DNA of 64,000 bases from Myxocyprinus asiaticus. Its lineage: Eukaryota > Chordata > Actinopteri > Cypriniformes > Catostomidae. The notes beneath the pieces are model-generated. The model was not told where the DNA came from and did no database searches. It saw only the letters and a program-made list of their open reading frames with translations. Numbering within the stretch: position 1 is the first letter of the stretch; each line of letters opens with the position of its first letter. Made by a program: the position numbers and the translations under genes. Positions 35,001 to 43,159 of the stretch are shown in pieces. The DNA is taken from contig NC_059385.1 of NCBI RefSeq assembly GCF_019703515.2, positions 26,950,001 through 27,014,000 of the forward strand, in the 5' to 3' direction.

Positions 35001-37003
35001 TTAAACATTTGTGGAGGTGCTTTAGGTCCCAATGCAAGATATATTCAATGAGAAATATTCAATGAAAAAACGCTTTAAGAATGAACGAGCCGCGGGACAG
35101 ATTAAACCATGTGGCGGGCCGTAAATTGCCCATGTCTGTACTAGTATTTGATCTACTGCATTTATTTTACGCTGATTTATATAAAAAAAATCATCACTGT
35201 ATTACAGCGATGACAATCACCATTGAGAATAATGACAATTACAACATTTTTGTTTTAAAACATTTACAACATTACACTTAATTTTCTTATTTATTTATTT
35301 TTATTTTGGGGTGAAACTGACATGTTTCCCAATTTAATTAGAGCAAATGCGAAATACATAAAATTAAATGAACATTTGTCTGACACAAAAATAATGCCTC
35401 AAAATTCACTTATTTTCAAATCAGACAATGTGCACTCCGAAGATTTTACTATTTTTAATCGGTCCAGTAGGTGTGGTTATCAGCAAATGCCGATAATCTT
35501 GAAATGCCAAATATCGGCTAGTCTACCACTAGGAATCTGGAATAATATAATGTGCAAACAGATAATGTGCAATCAGGTTTAGACTTCTGCTAATTGGTCA
35601 AGGGGGCATGTTTATCTGACAATGCCAATAATCTCAAAATGACAAATATTGGCTGATTAATCGTCCTGGACAAAAAAATTATTTTCCCAAGCTAATATTG
35701 GTGCCTGTTCTCACAGAAGAGGTGCCAATGAGCTTGTGAGGACTGCTGATGACTTCCCCTCACCTCTTTGTAGCAGCAGCAGTCCTGCAGGAAGGTCACG
35801 TGTTTCAGCAGCAGAGGTCTTTCCAGTGACCTCAGCTGATAGACCTCCAGCAGAGGGTCCATGTACCCGGGCTGAGAGTCTGTGAGGAGCTCCAGGGCTC
35901 GCTGCTGTAAGCGCAGCCTCTCTTCCTCACTCAGACCCTTCAGACTGGCTTTGGGATTATTAGTCTTCCAGCGCATGAACTCAGTGAGGATGAATTGGCT
36001 CAGGCTGGTAGATTTGACCTTTTGGATGGTAACACAGCCCTCCAACAAGTCCAGGAGTCTTGTTAAGGGCTCCTGCATGTGTGAGAAACTGGCTGCTAAA
36101 AACTGACGCAGCTGAAAGAGGAAGAGGGGGAATTTTCAGGGACAAAAATGGCCAAAAGTGGTCAATCTTGAATTATACAGTTTGCGATCAATCTAACAAT
36201 TAAAATTCTGCAAAGATTATGTAAAAACCTAATGTTTTGTTTTTGTCAAAACTCAACAGCAGTGTAAATTGTCCCTGCAGTTCCATTTGTGACTTCTGAA
36301 TGTTTATGAAAAACAAATGGTACGAAAATTTTAAAATTGAATCAAACTGAATCCAGACCAAATTATGGATTTCATGCATTGCATTGTCTAAAGAATAGTA
36401 AATGTTGTCACAACAATAAGTAAATACATCATTATTCCTTGCCATAAACTAAGGATGTAATAAGTGTCTTGTACAAAAAAAAACAACAAAAAAAAAGTAC
36501 AATCCAAAAAGGACTTAAATATTGATCTGTTTCTCACCCACACCTATCTCATCGATTCTGAAGATATAGATTTAACCACTGGAGTCATATTGATTTAATT
36601 TTATGCTGCCTTTATGTGCTTTTGGAGCTTCAAAGGTCTGGTCACAATTTAATTGCACTGTATGGACCTAAAGAGCTGAGATATTCTTCTAAAAACCTTT
36701 GTTTGTGTTCTGCTGAAGAAAGAAAGTCATAAACATCTGGGATGGCATGAGGGTGAGTAAATGATGAGAGAATTTTCATATACTATTCCTAAAAATTGGT
36801 TTGCTACACCCCTGATGCACATCCTTTCTCTCATGGCTGGTATGCAACTCATCTTTTCTAACTTTTTTCCATCTGAACTCTCACAAGTCCCTCACATGCC
36901 CTGCTCTTAAGGAGAGTATAATGGCATGTGTTTCTTACCTCCTGCAGCTCTTTCCTGTTCCACAGGCCATGGAGGTGCTCCTGCAGGGCAGGCAGGTCAA
37001 CAC
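22906..37003 (-). CDS. exd3: EXD3 gene (exonuclease mut-7 homolog), 16 visible coding exons, both ends incomplete
   Basis: Sixteen minus-strand exons with GT-AG borders join in continuous phase into about 723 residues; the human protein, from memory, is about 876. Approximate order: helical N-terminal region (1-380), DEDDy 3'-5' exonuclease domain (380-560), Lys-rich linker (570-600), Mut7-C/PIN-like domain (about 630 to the end). Exonuclease motifs seen are GIDMEW (Exo I, D and E), LGYGMSGDLRSL (Exo II, D) and YAATDAFCLLDVY (Exo III, Y and D). The Mut7-C start has VCDNMLQGLGRFLRCLG. Known for the family: C. elegans MUT-7 acts in transposon silencing and RNAi. The vertebrate role is less defined, so a nuclease role here is inferred. 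The exon with the start codon and the C-terminal exon(s) after the CQ residues were not found. Introns contain many TEs. The identification is firm; a few splice borders are less so. Confidence 0.93.
23151..23204 (-). CDS. exd3: EXD3 visible exon 15
   Basis: An 18-codon exon with acceptor CCTTCTTCAG and donor GTAAGT. It encodes LARAEGRIILTAGQPYQT, matching human RQEGRIILTSGQPFHK in Mut7-C. Confidence 0.92.
23317..23510 (+). repeat. Unclassified dispersed repeat, copy 2, in EXD3 intron
   Basis: Counterpart of 4262-4450, in the intron between visible exons 14 and 15. Confidence 0.6.
24231..24425 (-). CDS. exd3: EXD3 visible exon 14 (start of Mut7-C domain)
   Basis: A 195-bp exon of 65 codons with acceptor GGCTCGACAG and donor GTGAGT. 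It encodes LRVVCDNMLQGLGRFLRCLG and VDVKMLENTDDHKVAAE, the diagnostic start of the Mut7-C PIN-like domain including its first acidic residue (D in VCDN). Confidence 0.95.
25222..25385 (-). CDS. exd3: EXD3 visible exon 13 (Exo III motif and basic linker)
   Basis: A 164-bp exon with acceptor GTTTCTTCAG and donor GTCAGT. With the last base of the previous exon it reads YAATDAFCLLDVYLTL, the Tyr/Asp Exo III motif of DEDDy nucleases. A Lys/Arg/Gln-rich linker follows (EKKPKDKNKQSKRRE). Confidence 0.93.
25468..25704 (+). mobile_element. SINE-like repeat with internal tRNA-type promoter
   Basis: Starts with GAGTGTCTATTTGCACCCC and repeats of the TATTTGCACCC type, then has an A-box-like AGTGGCGTAGGGTG (25592-25605) and B-box-like GGTTCGAATCTG. 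A second copy, split by a Harbinger element, is at 53171-54610. The family is not one I can name. Confidence 0.6.
25716..25901 (+). mobile_element. Short tRNA-derived SINE in EXD3 intron
   Basis: Head with GAGTGGCGCAGATGGTAGCG (A box) and GGGTTTGATTCC (B box), a CT-rich body and an (A)-rich tail. It is flanked by ACTTCCTTTAA at 25705-25715 and 25902-25912. It lies between visible exons 12 and 13 of EXD3, opposite to the gene. Confidence 0.88.
26345..26516 (-). CDS. exd3: EXD3 visible exon 12
   Basis: A 172-bp exon encoding GLAEKGLSLLVQQVLGKPLN and KTEQLSNWERRPL, near identical to the human GLSLLVQQVLG..L.K.QQLSNW.RRPL block. The donor is GTAACG. The exact acceptor (TTCAG before CGGTGT) is supported by phase, but the first 10 or so residues are not conserved, so the 5' border is the least certain part. 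Confidence 0.9.
26950..27059 (-). CDS. exd3: EXD3 visible exon 11 (Exo II motif)
   Basis: A 110-bp exon with acceptor TGTGTGTAG. It encodes GYGMSGDLRSLVSTWPDL with the Exo II aspartate, then MEGVLDLLHVHQE. The donor read as GAG|GTGTTG is not strong, but it preserves phase to visible exon 12. Confidence 0.9.
27208..27406 (-). CDS. exd3: EXD3 visible exon 10 (Exo I motif)
   Basis: A 199-bp exon with acceptor TTCTCCTTCAG and donor GTGAGG. It encodes LVGIDMEWRAGFG with the catalytic Asp and Glu of Exo I, then CVALIQLAVQGQVFLLDL and IRALLSDKNILKLG. This is the clearest exonuclease signature in the window. Confidence 0.95.
27535..29110. mobile_element. Harbinger-like non-autonomous element in EXD3 intron
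   Basis: Ends GGGCTCTATTTTCATGACC and ...TCTTACAATAGGGCCC with the inner match GCTAAGTGCAGCGC/GCGCTGCACTTAGC, flanked by TAA on both sides. The 3-bp duplication and G-rich ends suggest PIF/Harbinger; that placement is inferred. A reversed copy is at 40779-44404. A Tc1-type MITE lies inside. It is in the intron between visible exons 9 and 10. Confidence 0.75.
27930..28262. mobile_element. Truncated Tc1/mariner-type MITE
   Basis: The right end reads TTTTGACCGGTAGTGTA at 28246-28262, a common teleost MITE terminus. Inward, GGTATCACCCTGGGATGC and GCCTTCAGATCAAAAGAT belong to the same family. The left end is missing. The Harbinger-like copy at 40.8-44.4 kb lacks this block, showing it was inserted. 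Confidence 0.75.
29370..29417. repeat. Short inverted telomere-like repeat
   Basis: TTAGGGTTAGGG is followed within 20 bp by CCTAACCCTAACCTAACCC, so TTAGGG-type repeats face each other. Only two to four units are on each side. Confidence 0.8.
29544..29694 (-). CDS. exd3: EXD3 visible exon 9 (start of exonuclease domain)
   Basis: A 151-bp exon with acceptor TTCTGTCACAG. It encodes the conserved KYYQLPLAREDIHFVEALDE block just upstream of the exonuclease core. The donor read here, AAAA|GTACAA, is weak, but it is the only nearby GT that joins visible exon 10 in frame. Confidence 0.85.
29780..29946 (-). CDS. exd3: EXD3 visible exon 8
   Basis: A 167-bp exon with acceptor GCACTCAG and donor GTAAGT. 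It encodes AMVAGNTELQIQLVQLLVKH and CSLKTAAQWAAHYHIP, corresponding to the L.QLLV.H.D..TAAQ.A segment of the family. It ends two bases into a Leu codon. Confidence 0.92.
30053..30710. mobile_element. hAT-like MITE in EXD3 intron
   Basis: Ends CAGGCACGTGCGGAGGGG and ...GTCTGTGCACGTCCCTG, with inner GAGCCCCTGCC matches on both sides. The flanking 8-mers CTACTGAG and TGACTGAG agree at six positions, an eroded 8-bp duplication. It lies in the intron between visible exons 7 and 8. Confidence 0.7.
30864..30902 (-). CDS. exd3: EXD3 visible exon 7 (39-bp microexon)
   Basis: A 13-codon exon encoding KTMSEDNWRDHVQ, matching human KSLSQENWTDHVQ. The acceptor is ATCTGACAG and the donor GTAACA. It is too short for ORF-length calling and was found from the protein match, flanking splice sites and phase. 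Confidence 0.9.
31452..31525 (-). CDS. exd3: EXD3 visible exon 6
   Basis: A 74-bp exon with acceptor TTTTCTGCAG and donor GTAAGA. It encodes GLCSNSVYKRKLDSLRFL then MYKTFGE. Phase is continuous on both sides. It corresponds to the AIQQRLAALRHLCHKRFVE region of human EXD3. Confidence 0.9.
31652..31758 (-). CDS. exd3: EXD3 visible exon 5
   Basis: A 107-bp exon encoding SQYPQLVLSKHQTDQIHPK and a following LLSKHVFKLMEKFCIDP. The acceptor TTTTGTTTCAG was chosen over a nearer TCAG because only it keeps the phase left by the previous exon. The donor is GTGTGT. Confidence 0.9.
32700..33058 (+). pseudogene. LINE reverse-transcriptase fragment (L2/CR1-like), antisense in EXD3 intron
   Basis: The plus strand reads in pieces IGITGTALHWFTSCLSDRQ, GSVLGPLLFITY and CYADDTQIYIS, which are conserved RT blocks with the YADD catalytic motif. 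Stops and deletions separate them. The 3' end has AAAGCTGCTTTGAAACAATG and short AAAT repeats. A similar tail segment in reverse orientation occurs near 32011-32090. Decayed and non-functional. Confidence 0.8.
33323..33462 (-). CDS. exd3: EXD3 visible exon 4
   Basis: A 140-bp exon with acceptor GTGCTGGTAG and donor GTGAAC. It encodes MCVPLILLDKLPVVEMYV followed by RGHPDLQQRLVSLLDSWC, closely matching the conserved PLLLQDK...ERYV...PDLQ..L...D.WC block of EXD3. It ends two bases into a codon. Confidence 0.93.
33562..33615 (-). CDS. exd3: EXD3 visible exon 3
   Basis: A 54-bp exon of 18 codons with acceptor TATGACAG and donor GTCAGT. It encodes FSVKVELQKDLDMEK, which aligns with the human LGATLKLQSELGVEK stretch. 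Both borders fall between codons. Confidence 0.9.
34309..35138. mobile_element. hAT-like non-autonomous element in EXD3 intron
   Basis: Ends CAGGGGTAGGCAAG and ...AATTGCCCATGTCTG, flanked by TGCTAGTA (34301-34308) and TACTAGTA (35139-35146), seven of eight identical. No ORF. Confidence 0.8.
35764..36111 (-). CDS. exd3: EXD3 visible exon 2
   Basis: This 348-bp exon has an open frame of exactly 116 codons, acceptor CTCTTTCAG and donor GTGAGG. The product is helical, with the segments PLTRLLDLLEGC and LSEEERLRLQQRALELLTDS. It runs on in phase from visible exon 1 into visible exon 3. It is the longest exon of the gene in this window. Confidence 0.92.
36500..36785 (-). repeat. One-armed copy of the foldback MITE in EXD3 intron
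   Basis: Shares CACCCACACCTATC, GGATTTAACCACTGGAGTC-type sequence, TTATGCTGCCTTTATGTGCT and GGGATGGCATGAGGGTGAGT with the right half of the element at 37863-38577. It lies between visible exons 1 and 2 of EXD3. Confidence 0.75.
36939..37003 (-). CDS. exd3: EXD3 visible exon 1 (N-terminal helix)
   Basis: This 65-bp exon lies between an acceptor (TTTGTGCCCCAG) and donor GTAAGA. It encodes about 21 residues around DLPALQEHLHGLWNRKELQE, matching the early LQ..LW.R.E..QL region of vertebrate EXD3. It needs one base from an upstream exon to complete its first codon and ends at a codon boundary. The preceding exon with the start Met was not located. Confidence 0.85.
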
Positions 37004-37862
37004 CTGGGGCACAAACACATGACACAAAGGTTACACACAAGCCTACTTGTCAACTCTGTGAATCAATTCCCCATTGAATTCTTAACAAAATCTCTGCAAT
37101 CTCTCCATATTTTTATATTTTGGGGCTTTTTGCCTCTTTGTTACACTCTTTACACCTTGAATATCCACTTCTACCTGCAGGAAAGAGGTTGCCCCTACAT
37201 AGACGAAATAAATTCAAATTCTCCTTTATTCCGGAGTCAATCAGATCGCTCAATGAAAAAAAGCCATTTTTCTCTGAATTTTTTCTGTAGTTATGTTAAT
37301 GCTATTATGTACTTTTTGTCACCGCATGTTTTCATGTTATTGATGCATATTTGTTCTAAATGTTATATGTCTTTGTTATGCATTATGGTGGTTGACTATG
37401 TACAATCTGGCACAAGAGATCAGACAATAAAGTATTTTAGTATCTTGACTGAATAGTTAAAGGAAAGACTGTCAGGAAACATCGCTGGCCGGGCTTACAT
37501 TTGTAAAATACTGTCTTCATAAATAGCTTCAATGTGGTTACCTACTTTTTTTTTTGTGGTCTGAAGTGTAGCAAACTATTTTTTTTAAAAGAGTAGCTTG
37601 ACTAGTTTAACTATTTTCAGCTATGAGTTGCTTGGGAAGCTACAGTTTCAAAGTAGCTTCTCCAACACAGCTTTATGGTCAGATTAAGATTTAGGTTTGG
37701 GGTTAAACTTGGGAAAAATTGTAATAAAATTTTTCATTGGTACTATAATTTTTCCTATGGGAGAAAATGTTGTATGTTTTTGTACATTTAACTTGTACGA
37801 TTATGCCATCTCATACTATTATTACGACATGTCATGAGACCAGGTTGAGTATACCCTAGCCT

Positions 37863-38577
37863 TGAAGGGAATGTTCACCCAAAAATGAAAATTCTCTCAT
37901 CATTTACTCACCCTCATGCCTCCCAGATGTGTGACTTTCTTTCTTCAGCTGAACACAAATGAAGATTTTTAGAAGAATATTTCAGCTCTGTAGGTCCATT
38001 CAATGCAAATGAATAGTGGCCAGAACTTTGAAGCTCCAAAAAGCACATAAAGGAAACATAAAAGTAATCCATACGACTCCAGTGGTTTAATCAACGTTTT
38101 CAGAAGTGATATTATAGGTGTGGGTTAGGAAAAGATCAATATTAAAGTCCTTTTTGCTAGAAATTGTTCTCCCTGCCCAGTAGCGGGCGATATGCATGAA
38201 GAATAAGAATCACCAAAAACACAAGAAGAATAATGTGAAAGTGAAAGTTAAAGTGGAGATTGACTGAGCAGGGAGGAGAATATATAGTAAAAAGGACTTT
38301 ATTGATCTGATTCTCACCCACACCTATCATATCACTTCTGAAGATATGGATTTAACCACTGGAGTCTTATGGATTACTTTTATGCTGCCTTTATGTGCTT
38401 TCTGGACCTTCAAAATTTTGGCACCCATCCACTTGCACTGAATGGACTAAAACAGCTGAGAAGTTCTTCTAAAAATCTTCATTTGAGCAGATGAAAGAAT
38501 GTCATACACATCTGGGATGGCATGAGTGTGAGTAAATTATGAGATAATTTTCATTTTTGGGTGAACTATCCCTTTTA
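37863..38577. mobile_element. Foldback MITE (long inverted repeats)
   Basis: Left end GAAGGGAATGTTCACCCAAA and right end TTTTTGGGTGAACTATCCCT are complementary, and the similarity continues inward for over 200 bp on each side (CTCACCCTCATGCC/GGCATGAGTGTGAG, then AGAAGAATATTTCAGCTCTG/CAGCTGAGAAGTTCTTCT). No ORF. This terminus belongs to an abundant cyprinid MITE type; the superfamily is not decided here. Confidence 0.85.
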
Positions 38578-38579
38578 TG

Positions 38580-40100
38580 AGAATCAATTGGGAATTAATT
38601 GGACAATGACAAACGGTTTCTATGAGACAGGTGGTTGGAGGGAAGGGGTTATGTCGCTTCAGAAGCAAGTTATTACACTTTGCTGACAGATTACGAATGC
38701 TTTTTTTAAGGAATGACATGCACCGTAATTGCACAATAAGGACCAAGGAGGTGTGTTGAATTTTGGTTTTATGTTGAATTTAAACTTTGCTTTTAAACTT
38801 TTCGTACTTTGCCCACCACCATAAGATTTTAAGAGAAACTTTTCCCTTTTAAATCCAGAATACAGGTTTAACTATTTTACATCCTTTGTAATGCACTCCT
38901 TGACTCTTTCTGTCCTAGTCAGCTATTGTTACATGTGGATACTTCACACCGCATTTGAATTGGGCAAAAAGGGTTGGAAAATTAACATTTAATACGCGTA
39001 GCAGGGAGTAAAAGGAGGGGCCTATTGTTGGTTAAGAGTTGTTGGGGCTTTGTGTTTTGGGGAGGGATTTCAGGCCACAAAACTGTGAGAAGATGAGCCA
39101 TTTTTCAGGAGGAAGGTGGGGGTGAGACAGGACAGGCCCATGACAATAGGAAAACGGAGGGGAGGTATATGGTCCTTTGAGTAGCCCTGAAAGCAACTGC
39201 CTCTCTCATGCTGTGTGGCCAACACCTTTCTTCTCTCTCAATCTTCTTCCCAGGGCCGGTTTTCTTGCCCCCCCCCGTGTTTGTCTCGGATTTCCCCCGG
39301 AAAGGGCAACACGGTGGTCACGGTGTAAAAAAAAAAAAAATCCAGCCTTCCTAACCGACAGCCTGGGAAAGTGGTGCAAAGGGCTTTTCTCGGTCCACTC
39401 TAGGTGCAAACTCCCCCCCACCTCACCCCGTCAGGCTGCATATTCTTGCACGGAGCTTAATGCATTTGCCCACAATACACCCTACACATGCTTAAATGAG
39501 CAGTTCACCCAAAAATGAACAGCGTTAGAGCAAGTAATTTATGATAGGATTTTTCAGATTTGGAATGTGAACTCCCTTTTACAGGCTCTTTTAAACATTG
39601 TTTAGGCTAGTCTTTTCCCATTAGGTAACTTTCCATGATTAGTGTGACAGCAGCGTGTACACATACTAGTGCAATGACACATATTCCCTCATCTTTGTCT
39701 CCACCCCACCCTAACCCCATTCTTTAACAGGCATCAACATACACACATACATGCACGCATGGGGCGGAAGGACATTCAGGAATGTGGACTATGCAACTAG
39801 TCAAGAGAAAGTGAGCGAGTTATTGAAGGAGACAGGTATGTATAAGTCTATAACATCCATTACTTCCACTCAAGGAGGGAACGAATCCATTAAAGAAGCT
39901 TAAACTACAGTACAAGCTCTTCTTCAGGAAACATTTCACATACTAAACTAGATTACATTTTCTGGGAAAAAAGTTAGTGGTGCGTGCTTAAGCAAAAGTC
40001 ACCTCTACTTTATCGGAGTGGACCTGACAGCTTTCCCCATTTTCGCCAATTAGTATTTAGGACATTGGTAAGGTGTACTATAAGGCTGCTAGGTGGTTAC
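38580..40100. other. Region upstream of EXD3; no exon recognised
   Basis: GC-richer than average at 39240-39430 (C- and G-runs). The first EXD3 exon could lie here or further right. I saw no in-phase exon. Confidence 0.4.
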
Positions 40101-40103
40101 TTA

Positions 40104-40620
40104 GGCCACATCCACACTAGTCTGCTTTTGTTGGAAAACTCTGTTTTCAGTGGTCCACACTAGTACGTTTTCATTTGAAAACACATTTATTTTGCTACTT
40201 TTAAGCCTGTCATCCACACTAGAATGCCGTTTCCTGCACCAAAAATGGACTGTTTTGAAAACACTCTACATTACCACATACTTAACTCCATTTTCAATTT
40301 CCTTACGTCATCGTTTTCAAAGTACGTTTATATAGGAGACTGTTTTCAATATACACTCAGTTTTCAGTGGAGGAAAAATGGCATTCTAGTGTGAATGAAT
40401 GGTGTAAACATAACTAAATTCATGCGCTTTCATAAGAAATCGTATTAGTGTGGACAATTCATTACCTGCATACTTTGGAAAGTGACGACTTTAGAAAAGA
40501 TTTTAAATAAGTTTTTGTTTGAAAACGCATAACTTTTGCTACATTCACACCCCTTATCCACACTAGAACAGTGTTTTCGTCAAGCGGAAACAAAGCATTT
40601 CGAAAATGCTCCTGAGCAAC
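40104..40620. repeat. Palindromic repeat rich in CCACACTAG/GTTTTCA motifs
   Basis: Repeated CCACACTAG and TTTTGAAAAC/GTTTTCAAA motifs run in both orientations (40108, 40151, 40210, 40331, 40561). It looks like a decayed fish MITE; borders are approximate and no target duplication is clear. Confidence 0.55.
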
Positions 40621-40814
40621 ATGTACTAATAAATAGGGTCAATTTTGATTCATGCTGATGTGCTGTACAAATATTTAGGTTTAGGGGTTTGTTCAAATCT
40701 CTAATCCTTAGTATGAGCAATAGATATGATGATGCTTGCCTTAGCAAACACCACAAATTTAAAAAAAATTGAAATAAAGGGCCCTATTTTAAGAGCACTA
40801 GCATTAAGCGTAGC

Positions 40815-43159
40815 TTGCTTATTGCTTATTCCCTTAAGTTCCTCGTGGAACATAGGGCCTCTGCAACAGTCCTCCAGCACACTCGGTTCTGGGCGACCTT
40901 CTTCAGTTCACCCCACGATAGTCCACATTTCTTCATTTCCTCCTCACAGCATCGTCTCCACGTGGTCTTAGGACGACCAACCCGTCTCTTTCCCTGTGGG
41001 TTTCATTGTATAGCTTGTCGTGTGATGTCTTCTTTAGGCTTTCTCAAGGTATGTCCAATCCACCTCCATTTACACCTTGCGATTTGTTGGTTGATAGGGT
41101 CTTGATTTGCTCGCCTCCACAAGTCGACTTTTCTGATTTTATCTATCCATTTGATATTGAGAATACGGCGAAGACAGTTGTTGGTGAAGGTTTGGAGTTT
41201 GTTGGTCAAAGTGTCGGTGACTCTCCAGGTCTCCGAACCATAAAGAAGGACAGACTTGACATTGCTGCTGAAGATCCGTAGTTTATTACGTGTGGACAGG
41301 GCTGTCGAGCTCCATATCACCTTCAAAGTGATGAAAGCATGTCTTGCTTTCCCAATTCTAGCCTTGATGTCCTCATCTGTCCCACCCGTGACTGAGACGA
41401 CACCGCCTAGGTATGTGAATGAGTTGACTTCTTTCAAGTTATTGCCTTCCAAGGTGATCGGCATCTGTTGCTTCCCGAGTAAGGTCATTGTTTCAGTTTT
41501 TTCTGTGTTGATTCGTATTCCAGTCTTAATTGCTTCTCAGGCCAGTTTGTCTGTTTTCTGCTGCATATGTTGGTGTTTCTGGGACAGCAGGCATAGATCA
41601 TCAGCAAAGTCAAGATCTTCTAGATTCTGCGTCAAAGTCCACCGGATTCCGGTGTTGTCACTTTTGATTGTTTCACGCATGATCCAGTCCACTATCATCA
41701 GAAACATCATCGGTGAAAGCAGGCAGCCCTGTCTGACCCCTGTCTTCACCTCAAAGTCCTCCGACAACTTGCCGTTATGGATCACTTGGCATGAGGGACC
41801 GTCATACATTTGCTGGATCAGGTTGATGAAGCTTTGAGGGATTCCATAGTGGTGTAGTAGTTTCCAGATGGTGTCTCTATCCACACTATCAAATGCCTGC
41901 TGGAAGTCGATGAAGTTCAGATACAGGGTTGATTGCCACTCCAAGGACTGTTCGATGATAATTCGAAGTGTGGCAATTTGGTCTGTGCAGGATTTGTCCT
42001 TTCTGAAGCCAGCTTGTTGAGTCTTTCATCAATGGCATCTTTCAGTCGCTCCAGGATGATGCGGGTCAACACTTTACTTGATACAGACAATGCCTCACCA
42101 ATTCTTGCAAAGTCCTAGGTCTCCTTTCTTTGGAAGCTTCACTAGGTGGCCCTTTTTCCAGTCTGATGGTATACTTTCCTCTTTCCAAATTCTCTGCAAG
42201 AGAGGCAACAGCATTTCTGCTGTAGTTGCTAAGTCTGTCTTGAGGGCTTCCGGTAGAATTCCATCTGGTCCGACTGCTTTTCCATTTTTCAAGGTTTTAA
42301 GTGTCTTTAGGATTTCCGTTTTCGTAGGGGGGTTAGTGTTCACTTTTAACAAGGAGTTAGCTGGTGGTATGTTTGGCCTTTCAGTCGGTGGGGGCCTGTT
42401 AAGGAGATTTTTAAAGTATTCAGCCCAGCGTTTTCTCTGGTCTGGTTCCCTGGTGATGGGGCGTCCTTCGTTATCTTTGACAGGTTTGTCATGGTTCGAC
42501 TTTTTCATGGACAGGGTTCTGGTGACTTTATACAAAGTATTAAGGTCTCTCTTCTCTGCTGCTTCCTCTGCTTCCGTCACTACCACATCATGGAAGAGTC
42601 TCTTGTCCTTCCTAGCACTTTTCTTTACTTCTTTATTTAGTGTAGAGTACTTATCTCTAAACCCTTGTTTCTCCTGTTCATTTCTGCAATTATTTATCTG
42701 TTGTTTTATGTTTCTACTGTCTTGTATCAGTTTCCAGGTGTTGCCATTCTTTATCTGTCCTCCCTCTCTTCCCTAGCACTTCTTGACAGGTGTCTTTCCA
42801 CACATTCCTCAGTGAGTTCCACTGCTCATCCACAGGTGTTTCCTCAACGACAATATTTAAAGCTTCAAAACTATTCTTAAGAGAAGTCGAGAATGCCTCT
42901 CTGGTGTCCTGCTCCTTCAGTCTCTGAGTGTTGAACTTAATGAAGGGTCTATCAGATGTGTCCTTAAATGTGCTCAGTTTAATTGTAATTGTTCCTACGA
43001 CCAGATGGTGATCAGAAGCTACATCAGCTCCTATTCTCGATCTTGTGTCAAGCAGGCTACGTCTACATTTCTTTGAAATAGTAATGAAGTCTATCTGGTT
43101 TTTATTATTGCCGTCGGGTGAGATCCAGGTTTCTTTGTGGATGTCCTTGTGCTCATATA
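40815..43159 (-). mobile_element. 5'-truncated RTE-like LINE
   Basis: Flanked by CATTAAGCGTAGC at 40802-40814 and 43160-43172 (exact 13-bp target duplication). On the minus strand it begins within the endonuclease (TWISPDGNNKNQIDFITIS, then RIGADVASDHHLVVG) and continues through RT to the C-terminus. The TW.SPDG..NQIDFI...R.GAD..SDH pattern is typical of RTE/BovB-related elements, so the clade call is by similarity. Confidence 0.88.
41003..42586 (-). pseudogene. Broken RTE-like reverse transcriptase
   Basis: Three readable blocks: 42095-42586 (KAVGPDGILPEALKTDLA), 41537-41944 (YLNFIDFQQAFDSVDRDTIW, TGVRQGCLLSPMMFLMIVDW and LDFADDLCLLS with the FADD active site) and 41003-41488 (LLYGSETWRVTD, RWIGHTLRKP). 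A TGA near 41537 and a frame break near 42000-42100 separate them. Catalytic residues remain but the frame is not continuous. Confidence 0.9.

Noticed and set aside
41256..42776. Long plus-strand frames (193 and 232 codons)
   Set aside because: They are antisense to the RTE-like LINE reverse transcriptase, whose minus frames carry the conserved motifs.
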